A DNA stretch of 64,000 nucleotides from NCBI RefSeq assembly GCF_003473485.1, contig NC_053042.1, forward strand, positions 6,533,501-6,597,500. The letters run 5' to 3'. Origin of the DNA: Medicago truncatula. Its lineage: Eukaryota; Streptophyta; Magnoliopsida; Fabales; Fabaceae. Positions 1-12,984 of this stretch are shown here, one piece after another; the first letter of the stretch is position 1; each line of letters opens with the position of its first letter. The position numbers were made by a program, and so were the translations under genes. The notes under the pieces were generated by a model. That model was not told the origin of the DNA. It made no database searches and saw only the letters and a program-made list of their open reading frames with translations.

Positions 1-91
1 AAACTGGTATATAATTTTAATCCTATTTTATTCAATTCTGTTTTGATTAATTTGTTGAAATTTGATTTATGATTGAAGTGATTGATTATAG

Positions 92-1517
92 GGAGAAGAT
101 TCTGGAATTTTTCGAGAATTGGTGGAGATTGTTCGAATTTGAAGAAACTCGCCGACGCGGGAAAGTCGCCGGAGGAGATTTCTGATATCTCTGAGTCTTG
201 CGCTCAGATGATTTTTCAGTTGCATAATCATGTTGAGGTAACTTTGAAATGAAATTTACCGCGTTTTTTTACTAGTTACCGCGAATAATAATTAATCACG
301 GTTAAATATGAAACGCTTTATCGTATTCGTAACTGAAGAATTACTGTTAACCTTCTTCTCAACGTAAGCAGAAAGAAAACGACTGATCTTTTCCTTGCTA
401 AATCGTTCGTTTTATCAGTTTTTTAAAAACGACATGACTTTTGACCATATTTGCGCTGTCGTTTTTTGTCTCATTTTTATTTATAGTTTTCAATCTTGCT
501 AGCTGTTTTCCTTCTTTCCTTTTAAAAACTATAGTTTTTTTTTTTTTACAAAAAAATGTAGCTAATTATGTTGGTTGAGCAGTTAATTATTTTGATTGTT
601 CTCGTGATTTTCTCAGTTGTTAGGAACAATGTACTAATATATATAAGGTTGGATTCAAACTCGACCACCACAGAGAAATTTAACTATTCCAACTCATATG
701 TAAAACTAGACCACATTTGTCTAAAATCACATGTTAGAAGGTTTAGAATAATAAAAATTAAAATATATTTCATTTAGCTCATTTGATCAAAATCAGACAA
801 TTATCAATTTCCTTAACTACATCCTTAGTTTAGTTCAACATCAACCATCAACAATTTTCGATGCGATTTGAATTAATCATCTATCCATTGAGTTAACTAA
901 ATTTTTTTATGTGTGTGCGAAACATTTTTTTAGGAACGGTCCGTGAAATATTTTTTTATATTTTATACGTGTTATTACTCAAATTCAGTGATGGTTACCC
1001 CGGTATCATTTAGTTGAAAATTTGCTTTTGATGATTTAGATTCAATAATATGATACACAGTTTTTTTTTTAACTCAACGATTTTTGTATTATTAAAAAAC
1101 TCAATAATTTATTTGTCATTACAAAACACAGTAATTTTAAACAGCAGTGATTTGTTTTGTCTTTATAATATCATCATGTATTTATTTTCAGTAACGTGTC
1201 AGAGATTAGGAAGTTTCTGATCTGTACCAGCTTGACCGTAGTTTGTTCGATTCGCATGTGCAAAACCCATTATATTCTTGTCTTTTTATATTGACACGGA
1301 ATTATAGTTATTGTCTTGATTAAGAGTTTGGATTATGACGCATCAATAATTTCACTTGCATGAAGCTTCTAAACGGTCGGTACCTACACAAAAATAAGTA
1401 AAAGAGTGCTTGTCCTTGTCCGTATGGTAGCGAAAAGTTGAGGATATAACACTTTTAAGCAAGTGATCATAGACTATATATTCACATTTATTTTGTTTGA
1501 ATTAATTAATTAATTCA

Positions 1518-1582
<65 letters not shown>

Positions 1583-4500
1583 ACAGAGAATTAACCACAT
1601 AAATATGAGAAGTATGTTATTATCATTTACGCGCATGTTAGTTTGATATTATTATGGTATAAACAAATAAATTCGAACTATAATAATTGGGTAGTTTAAT
1701 TGGTTTGAATTAAGGAAAATAAAGTTGGAAATTTTAAATTCAAACTGGTTATAGTTATTATAAATCGAACAATTTTTTTTTGAACAAATAAAAATGGAAT
1801 ATAATAACACCAATAACGTAATTGTTACAGCATAAGGTGTACCATAACAATCACAGAAAGAAACACAGTCTAGTCAGAGTTACAATACAATTAGTCGATA
1901 CCCATACAATTGAACGGATTCGACCACCAATTATGAGTATCAAAACTAAAAACAACATTATTAGCTTTTAGCCACCACAAGGAATATGATTTTACTTTAT
2001 CTAACATATGCGATGCGGTAGAGAGCTTTGTCTATTTCTGAAAACTCTATCATTCCGCTCAGTCCACAAAATCCAAACACACATGAGCCAAATTAGATAG
2101 AAAAAGGAACAAATTAACTACTGACATTCGTCATTGAAAAAAAATATCGAACAATAATAGTCTTCAATAGATGCATTATGCCTTAGGAAGAAAGATTATA
2201 AGCACAGTAATTTGGTCAAAATTTAGTTCATCTCAGCATATAATATATCTTTCCTTAGTTAGAGAGTTAGATTTGAACGTTCATATCAAGGTAAGAGTAG
2301 ACCTCAAGATTAAAAATCACTTATTTAAGTACTTAAATGTAGAAAAATGTATTCTTAGAAAAATTTGTTTGGATGATCAAACGCATTCTATTGGAGCAAG
2401 TAAGATTTTTTCGTCCTTGTGCTAACTCGTGCTCTATGTAAAGATATACCTGCTGTCCCCATTCCCCAACTGGGCCTTTTGTACAACTCATATAAGTCCA
2501 ACAAACAATATTGTGCTTGTAAGTTGTAACTAATGGTGGTATAATTTACTTCAACATTCGTTGAATCTAATGGTAGCAAAAAGAATGTTAAATAGGTAAG
2601 AAGGGGATGCACTGGTCTTCCTTGTAATGCCTTAAGAATGCTTCCACAGTATGAAGACCTCTTGATAAAATTATGATGTACATTATATATGGTTAAATAT
2701 ATTCAGTAATATTTCTAAAATCTTATGATTATGGATTAATAATATATCTTGAAATAATAAAATGTATAGAATACTAACACCCAAGTCAAGAAAAACTCAA
2801 TGGCTTTCAACTACTAAATAATCATATCATATGTCCTATCTTTTGGTTAAACTCTCAGTAACCATTCTTCTCAACTTAACCAATTTATCTTCCAAGTAGT
2901 TAACCAAATCCTCCATTCAAATTCTAACACTGTCATATCTTGGTATGGTATTGCATATTTGTTGAAAATGATGACATATTTTCTATCATTTATAACTGCA
3001 GGTTAGGGTGAAGATTAAGGTTGTCACAGGAACTCCCAGTGGTGCGGTGGCAGCTGAAGCTAGATGGAGTGGTTCCCATTGGGTCATACTGGACAAGTAA
3101 TTAAACATGAAAAAGTATTTCTTTTTTCTGAGCTACATTAGTTTATGTCAAAAGCTAATTGCAAATATATTCTTTTGCAGCACATCTGCATTATCACTTT
3201 TATTAGAAGCTTTCAACAACTTATTAGCTATACTTAAGAATTTAATATTAATAATTATCTGAGGGCTGAGGTTAATCATTCAACTGATATAAGAAACTAT
3301 TTGGTAGTTAACAGAATTTGATTGAATAACTGCATAACATGACTTTCAATCAAAATAAGTACAACTTTTTAGTGCTGCATGTATGATCACTGAAATATTT
3401 ATTAGTGAACTCCTTAATGTTACTGAAACAGGAAATTAAAGCAAGAGATAAAACATTGCATGGATGAACTCGGCTGTAGCATTGTGGTGATGAATGGCTC
3501 ACAGCCTAAAGTCCTCAGACTTAATTTAGGAGGACATTCCAATGAACTTCAAACTCCATTTTTCTCTGCTCCCTCTTCACCAGGTATAGAAATTGGAAAG
3601 TTAAAAGGCCGCAGATTGAAGCATTCCACCCCAGTTGGTAGCCCTGAAGAAACAGGTTCTTCTGTTACAAGAAGTATTGGAGTAGATTCAGTGTCAAGTT
3701 CAGACTCAATGACTTCTCCTTTCCTGGTCTATAAAGAAAACCCTCTGTATGAGGGTCACGGATCACAAAAAAGAACAAACAAACCAACCAACGAGCCAAA
3801 GAATTTCAACTTCAAGCCACCTTTGTACTGTAATTTGGAAAGGGATAGCCCTCCCCCTTCAAGGAAACTCCCAACATCGTCTCTGGCTAGTGATAAGAAC
3901 ACTGAATTTTGGATCCATCAGAACCACATTAATAATGAGAAGCTTCAAAGGGCTGAAAATAAACCTATTCAAAGAACAAAATCTCCAAATTCTAAAACTT
4001 TACTTGAGAATTTCTTACACTGTGATCAAGAGAAGAGAACAAATGAACTCGAGTTTAACAAAGCTGAAAGTAGAAGTTATGTCACTAGCTCAAGCATCAG
4101 AGAAAGTCCTATTCCTTTGGGTAGAAATTCCTCTGTACCTCCCCCCTTGTGCTCTCAGTGTCAGAATATAGCACCTGTATTTGGAAATCCTCCTAGACGG
4201 TTTTCTTATAGAGAGATAGCAGAAGCTACTGACATGTTCTCAGATTTGAATTTTTTGGCTGAAGGTGGATTTGGTGTGGTTCACAAAGGAATACTCAAAG
4301 ATGGCCAAGTTGTTGCAGTGAAACAATTAAAATTTAGTGGCTCTCAAGCAGATCTTGATTTCTGCAGGGAAGTTCGGCTTTTGAGTTGCGCACAACACAG
4401 AAATGTTGTATTGCTAATAGGATTTTGCACAGAGGAAAGTGTGAGGATATTAGTCTATGAGTATATATGTAATGGGACGTTAGACCTCTGCTTACATGGT

Positions 4501-5630
4501 ATGGTATTCACTAATTTTCTACATTTGTCTTGAGCTTCCAATTTATATATAAGAATTTTCTGTTTGTATCTATGTTCTTTGCAAATATCCAGATCACATC
4601 AAATCAAACTTTCTCATTTGTTGTATATATTTAACAGGCAGAGATAGTATAACCTTGGATTGGAACTCGCGGTTAAAGATAGCAATTGGAGTTGCACGAG
4701 GCTTACGTTACCTCCATGAAGATTGTAGAGTTGGTTGTATAGTGCACAGAGATATTAGACCCAAAAATATCCTCTTAACCCATGACTTTGAACCTCTGGT
4801 AACTTACTGGGTCCTTAGCCAGAAGTTTCAATTTTATTTATTTTTATGATGCATAACAGTGTTCGATCAAATGATACCATTCATTTAGGTGGCTGATTTT
4901 GGCCTTGCTAGATGGCAATCAGAATGGAATATAAATACAGAAGATCGAGTTATGGGAACTTCAGGGTACTTTTTTTAATGCATGTTCATAATCAAGATAC
5001 AGGACACAGATTACAATTTTGATTCTAATCAAGTTTACCTTGCATGAACATTGCATAGGTACATTGCACCGGAGTATCTTGATGCTGGAATTCTTACGTG
5101 TAAAGTAGATGTATATGCATTTGGAATTGTTTTATTAGAGTTAATGACAGGTCGAAAAATTAGTGAGTTGGAACAGTTCAATGGACATTCATATCTTTCT
5201 GAATGGTTTCACCCCCTACACATGTTGGATCCCAATCACATCTTACAAAACGTTGGATCTCTCAACCCATGGTTGGATTCTGAAGGGTCACTAGAATTTA
5301 ATCTTCAATTGAAAGCCATGGCACAAGCTGCTTCACTGTGCCTGTGTTTGGACCCCGACTCCAGACCCCCAATATCAAAGGTGTGAATGATTCAGCTTCT
5401 TTTATGTAAGTTAGTTGCTTTTACTTTATGATTAAATACAAAATATTAATGAAGAGTATCTTTTTGTAACGTGATTGTAGATCCTCAGAGTGCTGGAAGG
5501 GGGCAATCCAGTTCGTTCTTTGGGTTTAGACATCAATTCAGTTGGTAACATAAGTGGTCATTTAAGTGGTTTGAGTTCGCATACTCCTCCTAAAGGTACA
5601 ATAAGCCATTCTCGCATGTTATCACATTGA
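92..5630 (+). CDS. Receptor-like cytoplasmic protein kinase with USP-like N-terminus (5' end outside window)
   Basis: Visible exons: 92-237, 3002-3096, 3432-4498, 4638-4798, 4889-4965, 5059-5380, 5481-5630 (TGA at 5628). All have AG/GT borders and stay in frame. The first two exons and the start of the third encode the end of a USP-like (nucleotide alpha-hydrolase fold) region. It includes SGAVAAEA-type (here PSGAVAAEARW) and ends in SQPKVLRLNL, typical of the plant family often labelled inactive protein kinase SELMODRAFT_444075-like. A Ser/Pro-rich linker follows, then the kinase: glycine loop AEGGFGVVHKG, ATP lysine in VAVKQL, catalytic loop HRDIRPKN, DFG in VADFGLARW, and APEY in exon 5059-5380. 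The usual catalytic-loop lysine (HRDLK) is Arg here, as in relatives of this family, so activity may be weak or absent. No transmembrane segment is seen. The 2.8-kb intron 238-3001 holds an AT microsatellite and a LINE fragment. Start codon and first exon(s) are missing from the window. Confidence 0.9.
1522..1579. repeat. (AT)n microsatellite in intron
   Basis: About 58 bp of almost perfect AT dinucleotide repeat inside the large intron of the receptor-like kinase. Such tracts are length-polymorphic in plants. Confidence 0.95.
1764..2155 (-). mobile_element. 5'-truncated LINE 3' end with 10-bp target-site duplication
   Basis: The insertion 1774-2145 is flanked by the direct repeat atcgaacaat (1764-1773 and 2146-2155). 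On the minus strand it ends in a poly-A run (poly-T at about 1771-1779). Read on the minus strand, 1910-2110 gives the C-terminal end of a plant LINE ORF: LIWLMCVWILWTERNDRVF, then after a stop/frameshift KANNVVFSFDTHNWWSNPF. It is a dead 372-bp copy inside the receptor-like kinase intron. Confidence 0.85.
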
Positions 5631-8600
5631 TATCTACTTTGGCTCTTGGGTTAGAGGATTCTGTTGTTGTCAATATGGTTCTGTTCTGTTTCTGATCTCA
5701 TGGTAACAATTGATCTATTTGAGGCATGACTATCACTCATAGGTACATACAAACATTCAGACAAGAACATCATTTGGTGTTGAAAAGTCCATATCTTAGA
5801 CGTACTTATAAAATATAGATTTGTATTTTTTAATTTAGTCTCTCAGTCATGATTTTAAATTGCGATTGCGGTCATGAATCACAAATGTGGTTGTAGTCGT
5901 TGTGATTACGGTCACTGCACTTGGTGCAACGCACATTGCGGCATGAAATAATTTTAATTTTCATAAACTATGTAAAGTTGCACCACTGTGCTACTACACT
6001 ATTTACCCATCATAACATAGTTTTAATTTTCTTTATAAATAATGATTGGGAGTTGCTTGAAATACACAGTTGAAAGACTATTAAGGTAAATTTTTTCATT
6101 ATATCATACATCATTGAAGATCACAACACAATTGCGGTGTGAAGCAATTTTTGGCCGCAATTGCGGATACGGTCTACAATTTAAAATGATGCCCTCAATA
6201 ACAAAAATTCGTTATGACAGGGGATCTTTCTCTTTTCAACCAAAGGGAAATCCCTTAGTTAATGGTACAAAACTAAGAATTCAATGCCAAAACTTTAAGA
6301 ATTCAATTTGAGTTGTATAGCCACTATCAAGTGATTTCATTATGACAGATGATACTTAAGTAATTCATCCATATTTTTTTACTCTAATAGTTTGATTTTG
6401 GATTTTTAAGTAATTCATCCGTACAAATTGATCTATTGATGAACAATTGGATTTACCTCTAACTTTGTACATTGACTTCTCTGTACAGAGTTACAGACAA
6501 CACAACAACCCCATTGCTAAACATTTTTTTGTTTTTCTAAGTAAACCAGAGCAATACAAACAAAACTCCCAGTTTAAATTGACAACAGATTTCTATGCAC
6601 AAATCATTTATCATGTTTGAACTATTTTTGCTTTTACACTAATTGTTTTGTATCATTCCAATTGCAATTAGAACTCTAATTATTATTGTTCATACTTTTT
6701 GATTTTCTCCCTTATCTTTCTACATTATGATATTGCAATTCTCATAGCAGCCATAAATACTGTTAAGAATCTGTTTAAGATCAAGGGCAATGCTATTTAC
6801 AGCGAGGGATTTTATCCCGATTGGTTCACGAACTTTCATTAACCAATTATATATCCTACCTTGCCGGAAATCACGCCGCTAGTAGGTTTAATTTTTGAAG
6901 ACTTTCAAAAGCATAGTTGAAAGCTAGCTTGTGATGTATTTGAAAACCATGTTTTCGCTGTATTAAGCATTGCATTACCGTGTAAATAAACACTCAGTGT
7001 GGTTTCATTTGACACAACCATTTACACAAATACAATTTCTACATGTTATTGGTACTTAGGTTTTAGGATCATTCTTTACCGCAGTAGTAGGTGAACAATA
7101 CTTGCCGCCACTACTCTCTGCCACTGTGCGTCTTATCGCCGGAGTGCCACCACCACCTGGTCCGCGGTCCTTCGACGACCACCCTCGACAAAAACACTGC
7201 CCTGAGCTGCCGCCACACGTGCCCCGACACGTGTGAGAACCCCACCCTTAAATCTGTATTTTTCGGTCCAATCCGCAGCTTGTCACGACTGTCTCTATCT
7301 TTGCCACCATCAATTCACACATTTTTCACTTACAAACACTAAGATGATAACTCCAACACAGATTCCATCACATTTAACAAAGTTCCTCTCATCCTGTCAC
7401 ATTTCACTACCTAGATCAAGATTCAAGTGTTGCTTAGACTTGATCAATTTTGTTGAAGTGTAATTCAACGATGGTGAGAGCTGTAGGGTGGTTTATGGTT
7501 AAATTGAAATTACCGTTAATTTAAAGGCAAGGTGGAAAATTGTTGTGTGTGCCTTCAAATCCATGAATCCTATAAGTGGCTTCAGTTCTGCCATGTGCCT
7601 CACAGATGTGGCATTGCATTTCACGGTCTGCCGCTACTGCCTTGTCCGCGAGGTGGACCTTGCCATGTGTGAGGCACATGGTCACGAACATAAGTCTATA
7701 TATTACGTATTCTTCAATTTTTCAGTGATAGAGGGAGGAACCTAGGGTGTATCAAAAGAGGGAATTCTTAGGAATTCAAAGACTGAAAATTGAGTGCTTT
7801 TATGGTAGAATGTTGGGAAACATTCTAAACATTTTGATGAGTAAAAATCATTGAGTATCTTGTTGAAAGCTAATTCCCTATAACCTGTGTATTTCTTTGT
7901 TAGAAACTCATTGACAGTGGATCGAAGAGTTGCTATTTCCCTCAAATGTAGGTCAAATTTGGTAAACAAATATAGCTGTGTGTGTTCTTCTCCTTTTATT
8001 TTTTCTTTATTATTTGCAATTTGCTAAGCACTTTGGTTGGTGGTTTAATTTGCTATAACTATTTTGGTTATTGGTTGTTGCTGACTCCACACATCATTGT
8101 TGTTGATATGAGTTTGTCCAAAAATCAAAACAAATTGATCCGTTAGATTCCATTTGAATCAAATCAACTAGTATTTGTATTTATTGTATTCATTACGTTC
8201 TCATTTGTCATAGAACCATTCACATAGAAATACTATTTCTACAAATATGATTAAATACTACGATCCCTTCTTCCAATGAGTCCAAATAAAAAGTAAAACC
8301 CGTTATTTCTCTATCTCAGACACTAATATTAAAAATACCTCCAAATGATCTTGCATATCAGAAACAGACTATGAAGAGACAAGGGAATGTGATTGAGTCC
8401 CATAGAAAAAGGCTAATCTGTAACAACCGTATATTCGTATGTCTAATAACTCATAGTTTAATATAGTTGTGTTTGTACCAAAAAAAAATATATATATATA
8501 TATAGTTGTGTTATTTTTTTATAGATTCAGATTCCTTGAATATGATAAATGTTGCATAAGGGAGTGCTGCATGATGCATATGCATAATAATTAAATCTCA

Positions 8601-8963
8601 TACTGTTAATATTCAACTATACAATTCATCTGGAATTAGTTCACGACACATGAATCATATTTCAATTCTCAATTCAAGAAATATATCTGGAATTAAATCT
8701 CACATTCCACTCACACACAACCCAACATATAGTATTCAAATATATTCTTACACAGATTATATTACATAAATAAAGATCATAATCTTCCAACTTGCCTGTC
8801 CCAGCTTTACAAAAACCATCAATCAAAGTCAATTAATTAACAAACAAAAAATTACACATACATTACATACATACATATTAAAAAGAGAAACAACAACACA
8901 ATCATCTCACAAGGAGACGTGGCAGTAGCATCAAATTGGACCAGATAAACAAGGCCCAAATAA
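5631..8963. other. Intergenic region, no supported gene
   Basis: Between the kinase stop and the WD40 gene. It contains a MITE-like element (5849-6190), a relatively GC-rich patch (about 7120-7240) with two ACGTG cores near 7215 and 7230, and a 14-bp perfect inverted repeat (7591-7604 / 7668-7681). The short open frames at 7091-7745 have no recognisable domain. Confidence 0.6.
5849..6190. mobile_element. MITE-like element with GCGG-rich subterminal repeats
   Basis: The ends are inverted copies of a 14-base motif of the form AT(G/C)ATTTTAAATTG, followed inward by several copies of attgcgg/ccgcaat. Length is about 342 bp with no coding capacity. Flanks (tctctcag / ccctcaat) do not give a clean duplication, so the superfamily (hAT-like suspected from the subterminal motifs) is uncertain. 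Confidence 0.5.
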
Positions 8964-10662
8964 TTAGTTTCTCTTATTAAGACTGGGCCGACTTGAGGAG
9001 TAACTGCTATCGGATTCCGAAGGTATCGAGTCCCCTTCAGAAGTCATAGAAGTCATACGGTGCTGTACCTGCATACTCTCCGAAACACTCCAAACCTTAA
9101 CCGATTTATCCAAACTCCCACTATACAATATCCACCGTTGATCGCCTCTAGCATCAGATTCGCGATCCTGCTCCACTGCTAAACATTTAACGGGACCATC
9201 ATGTCCCGTTAAAACAGACATACACGTGTGAATAACACCGTCTCTTTTCCACACACATATAGTTTTATCAGCTGAACCACTAAAAACCAAATTCCCAGCA
9301 GAAGCTAAACACAAAACTGCAAGCTTATGACCCTTGAGGACTCCACCATGTTCAAATTGCTTATCACGTTCCCAAAAGTTAACCAATCCATCAGAAGCAC
9401 CACAATAAACCATTGAACCTGTGCTGTCAATTGCTAAAGCAGTTACTGCACATTCTTGTTTTAAAAGTTGTTTAACCATTACATGTTTTGTTGCTTTACC
9501 ACGTGGTTCTCTTCGCCACACTTTAACTGTTCCGTCTGCTGAACCAGAGAAAACAATTCCGTCGTTTCCACAAACGACGGCGTTAACTGCATCCTCATGG
9601 GAAGTAATGGATTCCAAGCACTTTGAATCGGCGATTCTCCAAACTTTGACGGTTCTGTCCCATGAAGCAGAGTAGAGGTAGGTTTTGTCTGGAGAAAGAC
9701 TTAGGCATGAAACTGCATCCGAATGTTTGATCCATAATGCAGTTCGGTGTTTTCTAACCTCGACATAATTGCTTGGTTTAATTGAGCTTTTGAAGATGTC
9801 TTTGAGTGTTGGTAATGTTCCAGCACGTTTGTGAACGCTAGGGTTCTTGAGAGAGACTTTCCAAACACGGATTTTACCGTCTTGGTGACCAGTGAAGATC
9901 TTTTGACCGGATATTATGATTGCTTTCACCAGTCCACTGTTGGATTTGAATCCGCAATATTCTTGAAGATTCTTCCACACACGAATGTTCTTGCTGTCTG
10001 AGCCGGTGTATAATAAGTCACCGGATGCGGCTAAAGAATAAATGTGACCCTCTTCGCGGACCAGTGAACCAATTAGTGAATTCTGTGGAGGCGTGTCTTC
10101 ATGTTGTGACCATTGTGGCTTTGAGAATGGTGAATTTGTTGTTTGATTCCATGGTGACATCATCATTGGTGAGCCCTCACCACTTAATCTGAATTCCAAA
10201 TTTCAAATTAATTATAAGTTAGCAACGATTAATTTTAGGATACAATAACATTTTATTTAGATTTGGATTCTCTGTATGGTGCAGCACATTGCAGAGCCGT
10301 TTGTGAACTCAAATTCAGTTTACATCAAACGGTTCTGCAGCGAACTGCACCATGTACATGCAAAGAATCCAAATAGCTCGTCTAGTGAGCTAAGGGTCAT
10401 CGAACATAAATAAAGAAAATTGACATAATCACTAACTTATGTAAAATAAATAAAGAAAATGTAAAAGGAGAGACCTTCCAGGGTCGTAGTAGTAAGGGCT
10501 CATGGGGGAGGCGGCGCTGCTGCTACGCATGGCATAGTCATCGTCAGTATAGGCTTCTGTTGTGGAAAATCGGGGTTCGGATTGCATAAACTGTGGACGA
10601 GGAATGTTATTGTTGTTGTTGCTGCTGCCATTGCTGCTGCTATTTCTGCTGCTGCCAAACAT
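8964..10662 (-). CDS. WD40-repeat protein, JINGUBANG-like
   Basis: Two exons on the minus strand: 10475-10662 (ATG at 10662) and 8964-10188. They join in frame (codon AG|A) to give 470 residues. The N-terminal ~70 residues are Asn/Ser-rich ([12 protein letters not shown], encoded by a trinucleotide run). From about residue 95 there are seven WD40 repeats, ending in RVWK, RVWK, KVWR, KVWR, NFWE, CVWK and KVWS, which should close one beta-propeller. The spacing, with a long insert between repeats 2 and 3 (PTLKDIF...VEVRKHR), is that of the plant family that includes Arabidopsis JINGUBANG, a WD40 regulator of jasmonate level and pollen germination. That family assignment is from memory of the pattern. 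A Ser-rich tail follows the propeller. The in-frame ATG further down, at 10199, is intronic and not the start. Confidence 0.9.
10261..10374. mobile_element. 114-bp foldback MITE in the WD40 gene intron
   Basis: Occupies most of the single intron (10189-10474). The ends are the perfect inverted repeat atttggattc / gaatccaaat. The arms continue imperfectly for about 45 bp, matching tggtgcag with ctgcacca and gagccgttt with aaacggttc. No clear duplication of the target was found. Confidence 0.6.
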
Positions 10663-10889
10663 GATGTCCTCTTTTCTCTCTTATCTCACTATCATTCAAG
10701 ATGTTTGTTTGTTTGTTTGTTACTCTTTCACCGATTCAGACACCAAAAAACAGCGCAACCACCGGAAAATAATGCAAACAAAAGAATAAAGAAAAGAAAA
10801 AAGAAAGAAAGAAAAGAAGGAAAACTAAATGAAGACTTTGATTGATTGGTTGGGCTAAAGAAATGGGAAAGGAAGCTGTTAAGTTGAGC

Positions 10890-10930
10890 GGGAGAGAGGA
10901 AAGAGAGAGAGCATATAAAAATGTATAAAT
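10890..10930 (-). promoter_or_regulatory. Possible core promoter of the WD40 gene
   Basis: On the minus strand a TATA-like stretch (tttttatatgc, about 10911-10921) is followed by a CT-rich tract (about 10888-10912), a combination common at plant transcription starts. It lies about 230-270 nt upstream of the ATG. It is inferred from composition only. Confidence 0.3.
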
Positions 10931-12650
10931 ATAATAAATATGGTGTGGAAATGAATAGTAAACAAATCATGTATGGACACGTAAAACAAATCCATTTCTT
11001 TAAGAGGTTCTTACAAAATTATAATTTTGGGTCCTAGATATTCGGTTTTCCTTGGTAAAATATAGGATTGCTTCAATTGGTACAAGAATTAATTGGCTCT
11101 TGTTATTACACTTCGTGTGGTCTTAATTTGTTGCCTTTGAGTGCTATTTTAAGGTATAAATTATTAATTAGCATTTTAACCATACGGCTAGTAATTTACC
11201 CCAAAAATGCAATGCAAGTGAAAGATAGCAATAGATAGTGTAGTTTTGATCCCTATTTTCAAAAGTGATGATTTGACTTGTTTCAAATGACTTGATATAT
11301 AGTTTGATGGTGTTAAATGTTCAACACCTATGAAATTGCAAGAAAACCCCTAAAAAATTCAATTTTCTAAGTTATTTTATTTTTGTAATTTAACTAATGA
11401 CATATAAATTATTAATCCACTAAATAACTTCACATCATCATCAGATTGTTGACACGTTCATTTAAAATACGACACATCATCATTTATGTTCTTCGTAAAA
11501 AAACATATTGCTTAATGAGTAGTGATACATAGACCAATTTAGGTGGCATGTACCACTTGTACATCCACACACAATTGTGACATGTGTCCACGTGGTCCCC
11601 ACAAAAAAATAATTTTTTTGTCTCTCACACACGCTCATATGGGGGATGGTATATTGTGTATATGGAAAAAAGAGTGTCAGTGAAACATTATCCTTGTTTG
11701 ATTGATGAGTGTATGTTGTTTATAAACTATAATTAGATTCGATTCTCAAGCAAGATTGAACTATTTAAGTGTACCACAATAGACCCCTCCCGTCGAGGTT
11801 ACTCCACAACACTAGAGTGCATTCTAGCGCAAAAGTTCCGACCTCAACTTTACAACACTAGAGTGCATTTTTTTAAGTATTGTGCGTTTTGAACCTTGTG
11901 TGAGTTTTTATCATTTCGTTCTTTCTAAAAGATGTCTCGTTGAATTGAAGAGTATGAATGTTGTTTATAAACTACGCTTAGTGTCGATTTCTAACCAATG
12001 TAAAACTATCTTAGTGTATGGTTTATTACATTATGTAACATGACTGCGCCTATATTTAACTATGCAGTGCCATTTTCACATCAGGCCAAAACTTTGGCAA
12101 GAAGTCACGTTTCCAGTGAAACTACAAATAGTGGCTTCTTCAAATCACTGCAAAAAGGCTTCCAAACATGTGGCAACCATTGCAAATCCCTAAACCAAAC
12201 ACATACTATATAACCATATCATATGTTTATTTTTTATTTTAAGAATTTAATGCTTGATTGGTCTTCATAAAGTGGGCTAACAGTATGATGACCAATACCA
12301 CAAGCTTGCATCTTAGGGTAAAGTTAAATGTTACTAGAAATGGCCGGCAGAGTAAAGAAGATTCAGAATATATAACTAGTTAAATCGAGAAATGCATAGC
12401 TAGCTTGGAAGGTAAACGTCTTCACTTTCTAATATCACATTTAGCAAAAGGTAACTTTCTTTTACTCCATTGTGGTTTGCCTCAAAATATATAGTTTTCA
12501 ATATTAAAGTAAAAGATAAGATATCATTATTTCCTATGATCTTGCTAGAGAGCTGGCCATAAATGGCCGGTGATCTCATCAACAGCAACCTATATAGTGA
12601 TAATTGAGGTAGAGTGTTATTTAATCCCTGAAGAAAAAAGAGATAGAAAG
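10931..12650. other. Intergenic region, nothing supported
   Basis: AT-rich DNA with no convincing coding frame. Two small direct repeats are visible: acaacactagagtgcatt at about 11800 and 11850, and atgttgtttataaacta at about 11714 and 11960. Confidence 0.6.
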
Positions 12651-12984
12651 TATAAATTAGGCAAAATTACACTTTTAGTCCCTTAACTTAATTTCAGGTA
12701 ACAGTTTGGTCATTTATCTTTTTTTTCATTTCAATTTGGTCCTTTTTGTCCATTTTCATATACATTTTCAAGCTTCAAATTAAATATTCTTATGCAAACA
12801 TAGACAAGGATCATAGATTTGAAGACTGAAAGACCATAAGAAAATAAAATCATGAATTTTAAGCTTAAAAATTCATATGTAAATGGATCAAAAGGACAAA
12901 ATTGAAATGAAAAAAAGATAAATGACTAAACTGTTACCTAAAATAAAGTTAAGGGACTAAAATTGTAATTTTGCCTATAAATTA
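12651..12984. mobile_element. MULE-type MITE, 316 bp, 9-bp TSD
   Basis: Element 12660-12975 has terminal inverted repeats of about 90 bp that differ at only a few positions; both ends begin ggcaaaattaca when read inward. It is flanked by the exact 9-bp duplication tataaatta (12651-12659 and 12976-12984). Long inverted repeats with a 9-bp duplication are the signature of Mutator-like elements. It has no coding capacity. Confidence 0.9.

Noticed and set aside
7091-7745. Open frames in the GC-richer patch as a possible small gene
   Set aside because: Overlapping short frames in different phases, no domain, no splice structure and no similarity I recognise.
10432-10845. Plus-strand leucine- and alanine-rich frames opposite the WD40 first exon
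   Set aside because: They are antisense shadows of the Asn/Ser trinucleotide run.
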